Shown: positions 8,954 to 16,452 of the stretch, in pieces
Layout: each line of letters begins with the position of its first letter
Numbering within the stretch: position 1 is the stretch's first letter
Source: a virus
IMG/VR virus record: IMGVR_UViG_3300031616_000204
Location: 1 to 45,816 of that record
Direction: 5' to 3' (one strand)
DNA length: 45,816 bases
The notes under the pieces: model-generated
Databases searched by the model: none
Told to the model about the DNA's origin: nothing
What the model saw: the letters and a program-made list of their open reading frames with translations, nothing else
Position numbers and translations under genes: made by a program

Positions 8954-9355
8954 ATGGATCTCTCCCTCCGAAAGACCGTCTACCAGAGCGAGGACCGGTC
9001 CTGGCTCGCGTCTGCGCACGGCACCGACGCCACCGAGTCCATCACCGTCTACACGCCTGGATTCACCAGGGCGCTGCACTACCCCGACGGGTTCATCCCG
9101 TCCGGGATGCCGTTCGCGCTGATCACCTCCGGGCCCGGCGCCGGCGGCTACGGCCCGTACAACCCGGCCCTGACCAACGGCCAGCAGAAACTCGCCGGCC
9201 ACCTGTTCAGCGCCGTTCCGGTCCGCGACGACCCGCCGGCCACGATCGGCGCCGCCCTGCACTGGCACGGCTGCGTGCTGGTTAGCCGGCTACCCGCCAA
9301 CCACGGCCTGGACGCGGCGGGCATCGCCTCGATCACCACCATCCGCTACCGGTAA
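8954..9355 (+). CDS. head decoration protein (lambda gpD type)
   Basis: 133 residues from ATG 8954 with AAGGAG at 8939-8944. The opening YQSEDRSWLASAHGTDAT and the block FIPSGMPFALIT...NGQQKLAGHLFSAVPV match trimeric lambda gpD-like decoration proteins, which stabilise the expanded capsid. It sits directly before the major capsid protein, as D precedes E in lambda. Confidence 0.8.
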   Translation: MDLSLRKTVYQSEDRSWLASAHGTDATESITVYTPGFTRALHYPDGFIPSGMPFALITSGPGAGGYGPYNPALTNGQQKLAGHLFSAVPVRDDPPATIGAALHWHGCVLVSRLPANHGLDAAGIASITTIRYR

Positions 9356-9369
9356 GGACGGCCACCCCT

Positions 9370-10404
9370 GTGACGATCACCTACGACGTTGTCGAACCCG
9401 CCGTCCTGACCGGATACGTCCGGGAAGTGCCAGGCCCGGCGACCTACACCCTCAACCAGTGGCTTCCGGACGAGACCATCCCGGACATTGAAGCCGCCTT
9501 CGACACGGCGATCAAGAAGAACTCGGCGGCCAAGTTCCGGGCCTTCGACGCGGAAACCCCCGTCGGAAACCGGCCGGGTTTTGAACGCAGCAGGGTCGCT
9601 CTCCCGCCGCTGGGCCAGAAGACCGCAGTGGGCGAGGAAGAGCGGCTCAAACTCGAACGCGCCCGTTCCGGCGGTGACACCTCGGGCGCCATGGTCGACG
9701 CGGTCTATAACGACGCCGAGATCAACACCGGCGCCGTGCTTGCCCGGATGGAACTCGCCCGCGGTGACGTGCTCACCGACGGCCGGTTCACGTTGGCCGG
9801 GGAGAACGGGTTGACCCTGGAAGCGGACTTCGGGGTGGCGCCCTCGCACCTGCCCGTCGCCGTCACGTCCTGGCTTGACCACACTCTGTCCGATCCCTTC
9901 GAGGAAATGCGGGGCTGGGCCGATCTCTATGTCGACGACGCAGGCGAGCCCCCGGCGTGGGCGCTCACCAGCCGCGCGGTGATCGGGCACATGCTGCGCA
10001 ACGAGAAGGTCCGCCAGCTCGCCGCAGGCAGCGGCGTCACCCCGTCGATGATCAGCCGCGCCCAGCTCAACCAACTGCTCGAATCGTTCGAACTGCCGCA
10101 ACTGGTCGCCTACAACACGCTGATCGACGTCGACGGGATCGCCACCAGGCCCGTCCCGGCCGACCGGATGGTGTATCTGCCGCAGGATCCCCGCACGCTG
10201 GGCGTGACCTACTGGGGCATCACCGCCGAGGCCCTCGAACTGGCCGGCGGCAGCAACCCGCAGCTCACCTTCGAACAGCTGCCAGGCCTGGTCGGCCTGG
10301 TCATGCGCGATGGGGATCCCGTGAGGACGTGGACCAAGGTCGGCGCGGTCGGCATGCCCGTCATCGGCGAGCCCCGACGGCTGCTCACCGCCCGGGTCCT
10401 GTGA
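9370..10404 (+). CDS. major capsid protein (lambda gpE-like)
   Basis: 344 residues from GTG 9370. Features of the gpE family include an N-terminal arm (YTLNQWLPDETIPDIEAAF), the central NTGAVLARMELARGDVLTDG block and the C-terminal TYWGITAEALEL...GLVGLVMRDGDPVRTWTKV strand region. The shell needs separate decoration and scaffold proteins, both encoded upstream, so assembly should follow the lambda plan. Its stop overlaps the next start (ATGA). Confidence 0.9.
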   Translation: MTITYDVVEPAVLTGYVREVPGPATYTLNQWLPDETIPDIEAAFDTAIKKNSAAKFRAFDAETPVGNRPGFERSRVALPPLGQKTAVGEEERLKLERARSGGDTSGAMVDAVYNDAEINTGAVLARMELARGDVLTDGRFTLAGENGLTLEADFGVAPSHLPVAVTSWLDHTLSDPFEEMRGWADLYVDDAGEPPAWALTSRAVIGHMLRNEKVRQLAAGSGVTPSMISRAQLNQLLESFELPQLVAYNTLIDVDGIATRPVPADRMVYLPQDPRTLGVTYWGITAEALELAGGSNPQLTFEQLPGLVGLVMRDGDPVRTWTKVGAVGMPVIGEPRRLLTARVL

Positions 10405-10754
10405 TGAGCACTGGACGGCGGCTGGCCACGTGGGTCGTGCTCGACGGCACGGCGTACGGGCCGCACAGCGACCTGTCCGCCGAGCATGCCGCCCGGATCA
10501 CCAACCCACTTGCCTGGTGCGACGACCCGCGGGGCCACGAGTCGGTGGTCGAACCGGCAGAGCCGGATCTGACCTTCCCGGCACCGGACGGCTCGTCGCC
10601 GGTTCCGCCGCCACGAGCGGGGAAGGGATCCGGCGTCGAGGCGTGGCAAGCGTTCGCGTCGCGCCACGGCCTTGCTGTCGAGGTGGACGCCGACCGGGCG
10701 GCGATCATCGCCGCGTGTGAACGCGCTGGCTTAGTCGAGTGCCCAACCAGTTAG
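10404..10754 (+). CDS. hypothetical head-associated protein
   Basis: 116 residues from ATG 10404, overlapping the capsid stop by 4 bases. The N-terminus (TWVVLDGTAYGPHSDLSAEHAARI) is a short globular part ending in a Cys-Asp-Asp; then a Pro/Ser linker; then a small helical C-terminus (GVEAWQAFASRHGLAVEVD...AIIAACERAGL) like the SAP/Rho-N-type tails often found in the gene after the major capsid gene of actinophages. It may be a connector or head-fibre-like protein; its precise role is unknown. Confidence 0.55.
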   Translation: MSTGRRLATWVVLDGTAYGPHSDLSAEHAARITNPLAWCDDPRGHESVVEPAEPDLTFPAPDGSSPVPPPRAGKGSGVEAWQAFASRHGLAVEVDADRAAIIAACERAGLVECPTS

Positions 10755-10767
10755 ACACGGCGCTGAA

Positions 10768-12225
10768 CTACTGCACATCCAGCACCGGAGCGGTCTCCAC
10801 GTCATCGGCTGCGTCGTCGTCGGCGTACTCCCAATGGGCCATCGGCCGGAAGATGAGGCCCTCGGACGTCCGCGCCTGCTCGATCCTTTCCAAGGTGTAG
10901 ATGTACGCCCTGCCGTCGTCGGCGTAGTGGAAATCCTTGAGCCGGCAGACGAGGTAGTCGAGGTTCTTAAGACTACCAAAATTGGCGTCGGCGAACTCCG
11001 GGTCGTCGCGCCAACGTGTATCGCGAAGCGGGTTGGGAATGACGATCCCGCAGACCATCGGTCGTTCGTGGAGGTAGCTGGGAGTGGTCGCCAGTGCGTA
11101 CGTCTCGCTGATACTGCGCATCCAGTCCGGAACCCACATCGACGAGACTGACCGCTTACAGCGTGGCCGGAAATAGACCTCGTCGTGAACGCCGATGGAC
11201 CGGCACAGCTGCAGGAGCGGATTGAGGTCGAGAGGGATCCCTTGAAGTTGGAAACTGAGCACGGTTTCCTGGGCCCATCGTGTCGCTTCGGCGGAGATTT
11301 TCGATGTCAGGGAGTAGAAGCCGCCTGGACAGTTGTCTACATAGCAGAACTCTTCGCTGTGGTGCGCCTTCCGGGTTTCTGCACGTTGTTGCCAGCGGGG
11401 AAGTTCGGTCGCGAACGCGGCCGCCCCGAAGCCGTGCCAGATGGTGGACATCTGCTGGATGCTCCAGCAGGCATCGGGCGAGGCCCACCCGAGATCGGCG
11501 AGCCTGGACAGCAGGTCCAGGATTCCGTCCTGACTGAGAATCGGCAGGGAGACATCGAGGGTGACGCCGTTTCCGGGCGCGGCAACCCAGTCGATGTCTT
11601 GCAGCTCGTGGGCGAAGGTGAGCTTGCCGAAGTCGCCGCCGAAACTGATGACCGGGGTCGGTTCCTGGCTGTCGAGAACGAACTGGATCGGTGATTCGGG
11701 CAGGGAAGGATGCGTGGCTTTGCGCTGGCGGCGTGTCGGCTCGTCGACCAGCGCCTTACCGTCGACGAGTAGCGCCTCTCGCTTTTCCCACAAGAGCTCG
11801 AGAAGCCGGTCGGACGGCGACCGGATGAGGCTGCGTAGTTCGTTGCCGGACAGGAGCAGGATCGGTTGTTCCCGCCGGTCGGCGACATCGGAGATCGCGG
11901 CCCCGGAGAAGCCCTGCATGCTGATCATCAGGCCCGTGGCGCCGAACGTACGCCGGAGCCGGGAACGCAGGGAATCGACCGCGTCGATGTCAGCCTTCGC
12001 CGAGCGCCATTTGCACTCGATGAGGTAGCTCTGGTTGCCTCTGCCGGCGAGCAGGTCGGTCTGCCTGGGCCGCGCCGCGCCCGGGTTCTTCTGGACATCG
12101 AAACGGTTTGCCCGGAACATGCCGGCGACCAGATCCTCGAAGAGACGGCCACGGCGTGCTGCGTTCTTTTCCTCATCCAACGATTTCAGAGCCGCGCTCA
12201 GGTCTGGCTCATTTTCGTATAGCAC
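10768..12225 (-). CDS. Mrr-type PD-(D/E)XK restriction endonuclease-like protein (prophage cargo)
   Basis: 485 residues on the minus strand. GTG 12225 is chosen because GGAGG lies 7 bases upstream; the frame stays open to 12816, but that part runs over the next + gene. Residues 23-85 form an Mrr_cat nuclease core: GRLFEDLV (E30), RQTDLLAG (D57) and YLIECKW (E70, K72). The remaining 400 residues (several Trp/His/Cys-rich stretches) are not recognised and could sense a target or bind DNA. It sits alone between head genes, converging with 10754 and diverging from 12314, and is less GC-rich than its neighbours, so it was probably acquired. Likely a nucleic-acid-degrading defence or exclusion gene; the target is unknown. 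Confidence 0.8.
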   Translation of the reverse strand: MLYENEPDLSAALKSLDEEKNAARRGRLFEDLVAGMFRANRFDVQKNPGAARPRQTDLLAGRGNQSYLIECKWRSAKADIDAVDSLRSRLRRTFGATGLMISMQGFSGAAISDVADRREQPILLLSGNELRSLIRSPSDRLLELLWEKREALLVDGKALVDEPTRRQRKATHPSLPESPIQFVLDSQEPTPVISFGGDFGKLTFAHELQDIDWVAAPGNGVTLDVSLPILSQDGILDLLSRLADLGWASPDACWSIQQMSTIWHGFGAAAFATELPRWQQRAETRKAHHSEEFCYVDNCPGGFYSLTSKISAEATRWAQETVLSFQLQGIPLDLNPLLQLCRSIGVHDEVYFRPRCKRSVSSMWVPDWMRSISETYALATTPSYLHERPMVCGIVIPNPLRDTRWRDDPEFADANFGSLKNLDYLVCRLKDFHYADDGRAYIYTLERIEQARTSEGLIFRPMAHWEYADDDAADDVETAPVLDVQ

Positions 12226-12313
12226 TGTTCGCCTCCGCAATTTCGCTGACGAGGCTACCGGCAGGACCGGCCGGTAGCGACAAGCAGCCTGGGACGGCAC
12301 AGCGGGGGTAGGT

Positions 12314-12964
12314 GTGGACGTCGGCGACACGATCGCGATCACCTTCACTACCACCCCGGGAGCCACGGTCACCGCCACCTGGTCACGGGAAGACGGTACG
12401 ACCGTGCTCGACAGGGCGTTGATCGCCGAGTCACCGGTTGGCAGCGGCCAATACCCGGCTGCCTTCACTGGCGATACGGCAGGGCTGTGGCAGGCGCTGT
12501 TCCGGGCCACAGGCACCACCGCCGCGGTGGAGCCATACTTCGTCCGGTTCCGCGCCCTCGAGGGTCCGCTGCCCCTAGCCACGGTCGACGAATACGCCGA
12601 ACTGTTCGGACCACTGTCCGCGGCACGCGCGAGCCTTGCGCGGGCCCTGCTGCGCAGCGCGTCCCAGTTGGTCCGCGACGCGCACCCCACGGTAGACGAG
12701 CGGATCGACAACGGCAGACTCTCCGTTGGCACCGTCGCCCTGGCGGTGCTGCAGATGACCGCGAGGGTCTTGCGCAACCCGAACGGGTTGCGGTCGGAAT
12801 CGACCGGCCCGTTCACCCGCGCCTACGATCCCGACCTGGCCAGCGGCATGCTCGCACTCACCGAAGCGGAAGAGGCGATGCTCGCCGGCGAACGACCGGC
12901 CCGGCGCCGGGCCGGCACGATCTGGACCCGCCCGGGACTCGGAGCCAGCCGTGTTCCCCGGTAA
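12314..12964 (+). CDS. head-to-tail adaptor, with N-terminal beta domain
   Basis: 216 residues from GTG 12314. Residues about 92-195 (DEYAELFGPLSAARASLARALLR through NPNGLRSESTGPFTRAYDP to LTEAEEAML) match the Gp19/Gp15/Gp42-like adaptor family that binds under the portal. The first 85 residues (GDTIAITFTTTPGATVTATW...GLWQALFRATGT) look like an Ig-like beta sandwich, an extra domain most adaptors lack. It overlaps the next gene by 14 bases. Confidence 0.75.
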   Translation: MDVGDTIAITFTTTPGATVTATWSREDGTTVLDRALIAESPVGSGQYPAAFTGDTAGLWQALFRATGTTAAVEPYFVRFRALEGPLPLATVDEYAELFGPLSAARASLARALLRSASQLVRDAHPTVDERIDNGRLSVGTVALAVLQMTARVLRNPNGLRSESTGPFTRAYDPDLASGMLALTEAEEAMLAGERPARRRAGTIWTRPGLGASRVPR

Positions 12965-13259
12965 CACCGAGCCGATCACGATCATCACGCCGGCCGGCCG
13001 CGACCCGTACGGGGACCCGCTGCCCGGTGGCGCGCAGACCGTGGTCGAGGGCTGCCTGTTCGCTCCCGGCATGTCGACGGAGATGGACATCAACGCCAGC
13101 CACCTCGTGGCGGATGGCATCGTGTTCGCCCCGCCCGGCACGACGGTGACCGCCACGGACCAGGTCCTCGTCCGCGGGTTGCTCTACGAGGTAGCCGCAG
13201 CGCCGCGGGTCTGGCTCGACGCCCTGGTCGAGATCCCCGTCCGAAGGGTCACCGGCTGA
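12951..13259 (+). CDS. head-tail connector (stopper) protein
   Basis: 102 residues. It is a small beta-rich protein (TIITPAGRDPYGDPLPGGAQTVVEGCLFAPG ... TATDQVLVRGLLYEV in outline), the usual pattern for the head-closure stopper of siphoviruses. It starts inside the adaptor gene, and the order adaptor, stopper, gp10-like, terminator is standard. The name rests on size, pattern and position. Confidence 0.65.
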   Translation: MFPGNTEPITIITPAGRDPYGDPLPGGAQTVVEGCLFAPGMSTEMDINASHLVADGIVFAPPGTTVTATDQVLVRGLLYEVAAAPRVWLDALVEIPVRRVTG

Positions 13260-13291
13260 GCGGCACCCGCCGCGCCGACAAGTGGAGGTGG

Positions 13292-13651
13292 GTGCCGATG
13301 GTGACCCGGGTCAGCGTGCGGTTCGTCCTGGACCGGGCGGGGATCGCCGCGTGCGCGGTCGGTCCGGAACTGCGCGACGCGGTACACGCCATCGCAGCAT
13401 CGGCGCTGCCGTACGCGGAGATGATCTCCCCGGTCGACACCGGCGACTACGCCACCTCCTGGGAGGTCGTCGACACGATCGTCGCCGACATCGGCCACCC
13501 GGCGATGCCCCGGGTCGCCGCGCAACTGGCGAACACCAGCGGGCACGCGGTCCTGGTCGAGGTGGACACGCCGAACAGTCCCGGCCGGCACATCTTGTCC
13601 CGGGTCCTCGACTGGATCGACGTGCTCGGCCGCAGCGGGTCAGCGCCGTGA
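13292..13651 (+). CDS. tail completion protein, HK97 gp10-like
   Basis: 119 residues from GTG 13292 (ATG 13298 is also possible; AAGTGGAGG upstream serves either). The central VDTGDYATSWEVV and the end PGRHILSRVLDWIDVLG fit gp10-like tail-joining proteins, whose conserved DTG-x-x-x-x-S motif is visible. It overlaps the next gene by 4 bases. Confidence 0.65.
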   Translation: MPMVTRVSVRFVLDRAGIAACAVGPELRDAVHAIAASALPYAEMISPVDTGDYATSWEVVDTIVADIGHPAMPRVAAQLANTSGHAVLVEVDTPNSPGRHILSRVLDWIDVLGRSGSAP

Positions 13652-14040
13652 CCACGCCGCCGCGGTTCCCGGATATCCACCGCGTGTTGATCAATGTCCT
13701 GGAGGTCCTCGCCGGCGGGCCGGAGCATCTCGGCACCCAAACCCCGGCCGACCTGCAAGATCGGTTGCCGTTCGTCCGGGTCCTGCGACGCGGCGGGCCG
13801 AGCGACCGGCTGTCCGACTACCCCCGGGTGGAGATCGACACGTTCGGCGCGACCTACACCGAGGCGGAGCAACTCGCCGCTGTGGTCCACGAATACCTGA
13901 CCGGCATCCGGCTGCGGGCCGACGGTGCGGTCGTCGACCGGGTCGCCGTCGACCAGGCGCCGGTCGAGCTGCCCTGGTCCCCGCAGGTGCGCCGGTTCCA
14001 AGCCCGTTACCTGTTCGTCTGCCGCCGCATCCGGGCGTAG
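13648..14040 (+). CDS. tail terminator protein
   Basis: 130 residues from GTG 13648 (GTGA overlap). It has the ferredoxin-like alpha/beta layout of tail-terminator proteins: PRVEIDTFGATYTEAEQLAA, a helix leading to VHEYLTGIRL, and a last strand with a repeated Arg pattern (VRRFQARYLFVCRRIRA). Such proteins cap the tail tube. It lies immediately before the major tail protein, which fits. Confidence 0.65.
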   Translation: MTTPPRFPDIHRVLINVLEVLAGGPEHLGTQTPADLQDRLPFVRVLRRGGPSDRLSDYPRVEIDTFGATYTEAEQLAAVVHEYLTGIRLRADGAVVDRVAVDQAPVELPWSPQVRRFQARYLFVCRRIRA

Positions 14041-14104
14041 TAGCCCGTCTGATCCGTCGTCGCCCGCGTGCGTGTGGGCGCTCTGCCTTGGGGAGGTGAG
14101 CGCC

Positions 14105-14761
14105 GTGTCGTATGCGGCGTTGCAGGACAAGAAGCAAGAACTCATTCGCAAGTCGCTCGACGGCAGCGTGTTCGTCGCCGCGACCAGCGTGCCGTCGCTC
14201 GGCGCGATCACCACGACTGGCGGGGAACTTGTCACCCTGCCGGCCGGGTGGGCCGATTTGGGGCACCTGAGCAGCGATGCCGCCTCCTTCGCCCGCGCGA
14301 TCGACGTCGCGAAGGTCAAAAGCTTCGGCTCGACGGAATCGACGCGGGAGGACATCACCAGCGATGTCATCACGATGGCGATCACCGCCCAGGAGACCCG
14401 GCTACAGACCATTGGCCTGTACACCCAGGCCGACCTCGCCGCGATCAAGGCGACTGCCGGGACCGGTGAGGTCGCGATCGCCAAGTCCGACCGGCCCAAG
14501 ACCCGCGACTACCGCCTGCTCGGCCTGTTCGTCGACGAGAACGAATACGGGGAAATCTACTTCGGACGGTATATGCCCCGGGCCCGGGTTACTGATCTTG
14601 GCGAACAGAAGATGGGCGAGGGCGACGACCCGATCAGCTATCCGCTGACCTTCACCGGTTACAAGGACACCGCGGTCGGGTTCTCGCATCGCTGGCACTG
14701 GGGCGGTCCCGGCTGGCGCGCCCTGCTCGCCTCGATGGGCATCGAGGAGGCCACCGCCTGA
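14105..14761 (+). CDS. major tail tube protein
   Basis: 218 residues. GTG 14105 is chosen over GTG 14096 because GGGGAGG spans 14090-14096. The sequence has SLDGSVFVAATSVPSLGAIT, the TREDITSDVITMAITAQETR strand-rich centre, and a C-terminal YPLTFTGYKD...FSHRWHWGG segment typical of tube subunits. Many copies stack along the tape measure protein. It is followed by the chaperones and tape measure in the conserved order. Confidence 0.82.
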   Translation: MSYAALQDKKQELIRKSLDGSVFVAATSVPSLGAITTTGGELVTLPAGWADLGHLSSDAASFARAIDVAKVKSFGSTESTREDITSDVITMAITAQETRLQTIGLYTQADLAAIKATAGTGEVAIAKSDRPKTRDYRLLGLFVDENEYGEIYFGRYMPRARVTDLGEQKMGEGDDPISYPLTFTGYKDTAVGFSHRWHWGGPGWRALLASMGIEEATA

Positions 14762-14852
14762 GCTCGTGCCGCAAACCCCTGCGGCCGAGGTGCGCGCTCT
14801 CGCCCTCTTCTTCACCTCCTCGTCTTCTTGTTCTGCGATGGGAGTCATCGGC

Positions 14853-15095
14853 ATGGCTGTTTCTGCCCGCCGTCGCGGCAGTACCGACCACGACCCGGAT
14901 CCGGCGCCGCTGGGCGCCTACGTCAAGCCCGGCCCGGACGGGCAACTCCTGCGCCGCACGGCCGCGACCCCGTCCGAGGCGGTCGCCCTAGTCTTCGACG
15001 GCTGGCAGCCCGACACCACGGCTCCTGCCACCACCGCCGCAATCCCTGCCCCCGCTCCGGCGGCGGCCGGGCCGCACACCGCACCCACCACCTGA
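14853..15095 (+). CDS. small hypothetical tail protein
   Basis: 80 residues from ATG 14853, chosen for GGGAG at 14840-14844. It has a short ordered part (PLGAYVKPGPDGQLLRRTA then EAVALVFDGWQPD) and a Pro/Ala/Thr tail. Its place between tube protein and chaperones suggests a tail-assembly accessory. No family is recognised. Confidence 0.55.
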   Translation: MAVSARRRGSTDHDPDPAPLGAYVKPGPDGQLLRRTAATPSEAVALVFDGWQPDTTAPATTAAIPAPAPAAAGPHTAPTT

Positions 15096-15143
15096 CCGTC
15101 GCGCCGCGCATGGCGCTGCCTTTGTTTGAGGAGACACCGCAGG

Positions 15144-15626
15144 ATGACCAGCACTGACACCCCCTTCACCGGCACTGACCCGTTCACCGGCACCGGCGCC
15201 TTCGCCGATGGCCACGCCACGTACGTCCCGCCCGCGGCGGCCGCCGCCGCGTATCCGAGCGTCGATGCGTTTCGGGTACCCGATCCGTCTCCGACCACGC
15301 TGGCCGCCCGGCCTGTGGATAACGGTGTGGACAACGAGGTGGTCGTCGACCTCGACGCCTACGAGAAGCCGGACAAGAAGCCGCCGTTCGGGTTCTGGCA
15401 CGACGGCCGCAAATGGCGGATGCGTGACCCGGGTGACGCGGACTGGCAGCAGCAATGGGCCGCCCGCCAGGATCCGCGGCTGATGATGCGGCTGCTGATC
15501 GACCCGGCGCAGCGCGACGACCTGTTCTCCCGGGAGATGTCGGCCGACAAACTCGCCTACCTGATGGGCCTGTACCGGGAGCACTACGGCCTGGACGCCA
15601 ACCCGGCCGGTGACCAGCCGCTCTGA
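15144..15626 (+). CDS. tail assembly chaperone, first frame
   Basis: 160 residues from ATG 15144 with GAGGAG at 15128-15133. A disordered Pro/Ala N-terminus leads to a helical domain (WHDGRKWRMRDPGDADWQQQWAARQ, LMMRLLIDPAQRDDLF, LAYLMGLYREHYGL). This is typical of the G protein of the G/GT chaperone pair encoded before tape measure genes, which loads tube subunits onto the tape measure. Its 3' end overlaps the next frame by 17 bases. Confidence 0.7.
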   Translation: MTSTDTPFTGTDPFTGTGAFADGHATYVPPAAAAAAYPSVDAFRVPDPSPTTLAARPVDNGVDNEVVVDLDAYEKPDKKPPFGFWHDGRKWRMRDPGDADWQQQWAARQDPRLMMRLLIDPAQRDDLFSREMSADKLAYLMGLYREHYGLDANPAGDQPL

Positions 15627-16428
15627 GCGGCGCCCGGGCGGCCTGCCGCTGGAGAGCGCCGACGCCGAGCGTCCGCACCAGCACCTCGTCGCCCGGGTGC
15701 GGGGCCGGCTGATCCGGTTGCGGCATGCCGCAACCGTGCCGTGGGGCCAGCTGCTGCAGGCGTCGAGCAACTGGTGGGCGTTCGTCGCGGTGCTGGTGCC
15801 CGCCGACGCCCGCCAGCTGGTCGGGTCGCTGTCATGGGATCAGATGGCACATTTGGTGCGCGTCTACCGTATCCATCACGGTCTGGGCACCTGTGCCGTC
15901 GATGATCAGCGCCTCGCCGGCCTGATCGCCCGGTACGGGCGGGCGATCGAGCAGGACCTCGCCGGCCGCGGTATCGAGCTGCTCGCGTTGTGGCAGCAGC
16001 GCCGCTGGCGGTGCCTGCTGTCTCTGGTCGACGCGCTGCCCCGGCACTCCGCCTACGTCGAAGCCCTCTGCGACGACGACGAACTCGCCGAGTACCTGCT
16101 GACCGCCGAGACATCGGCGGCCGACCGGGCCTGGACGCCGTTGTCGCAGTACACGCCAGAGCTGGAGATGGCCACCAACCTCTACGACCGGCTCGGTGAA
16201 CTGATCCAGGCGGTCACCGCCTCGGCTGGGGCGCGCCCACCCAAGATTCGGCCATATCCGCGGCCGCGGACCGCCGCCGACCGGATCCGGCACCGCCGCG
16301 CGCAGGACCGGCACCGCACCCTGGTCGCCCGGATGCTGCCCGACGGCCCGCAACCGGCGCCCGCACCATCGCTCCCCCCGCCTCCGGTGCGGGCGGCCGG
16401 CGACCCGCTACCGCCGCATCCCCGCTGA
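15610..16428 (+). CDS. second tail assembly chaperone frame
   Basis: 272 residues if started at GTG 15610, inside the preceding gene and in its +1 frame. The frame is open back to 15484, so a +1 or -2 ribosomal frameshift making a G-T-like fusion is possible, but I see no clear slippery heptamer; coupling at GTG 15610 explains it as well. The sequence is helical, with WWAFVAVLVPADARQLVGS, a LEMATNLYDRLGELI helix and a Pro/Arg-rich tail. Place and partner identify it; the mode of expression is open. Confidence 0.65.
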   Translation: MTSRSERRPGGLPLESADAERPHQHLVARVRGRLIRLRHAATVPWGQLLQASSNWWAFVAVLVPADARQLVGSLSWDQMAHLVRVYRIHHGLGTCAVDDQRLAGLIARYGRAIEQDLAGRGIELLALWQQRRWRCLLSLVDALPRHSAYVEALCDDDELAEYLLTAETSAADRAWTPLSQYTPELEMATNLYDRLGELIQAVTASAGARPPKIRPYPRPRTAADRIRHRRAQDRHRTLVARMLPDGPQPAPAPSLPPPPVRAAGDPLPPHPR

Positions 16429-16452
16429 CCTCTCTGGCCGGGGCGGTGATCC

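Noticed and set aside
12226-12816. N-terminal extension of the Mrr-like gene
   Set aside because: Ser/Ala-rich antisense of the adaptor gene; GGAGG before GTG 12225 marks the start.
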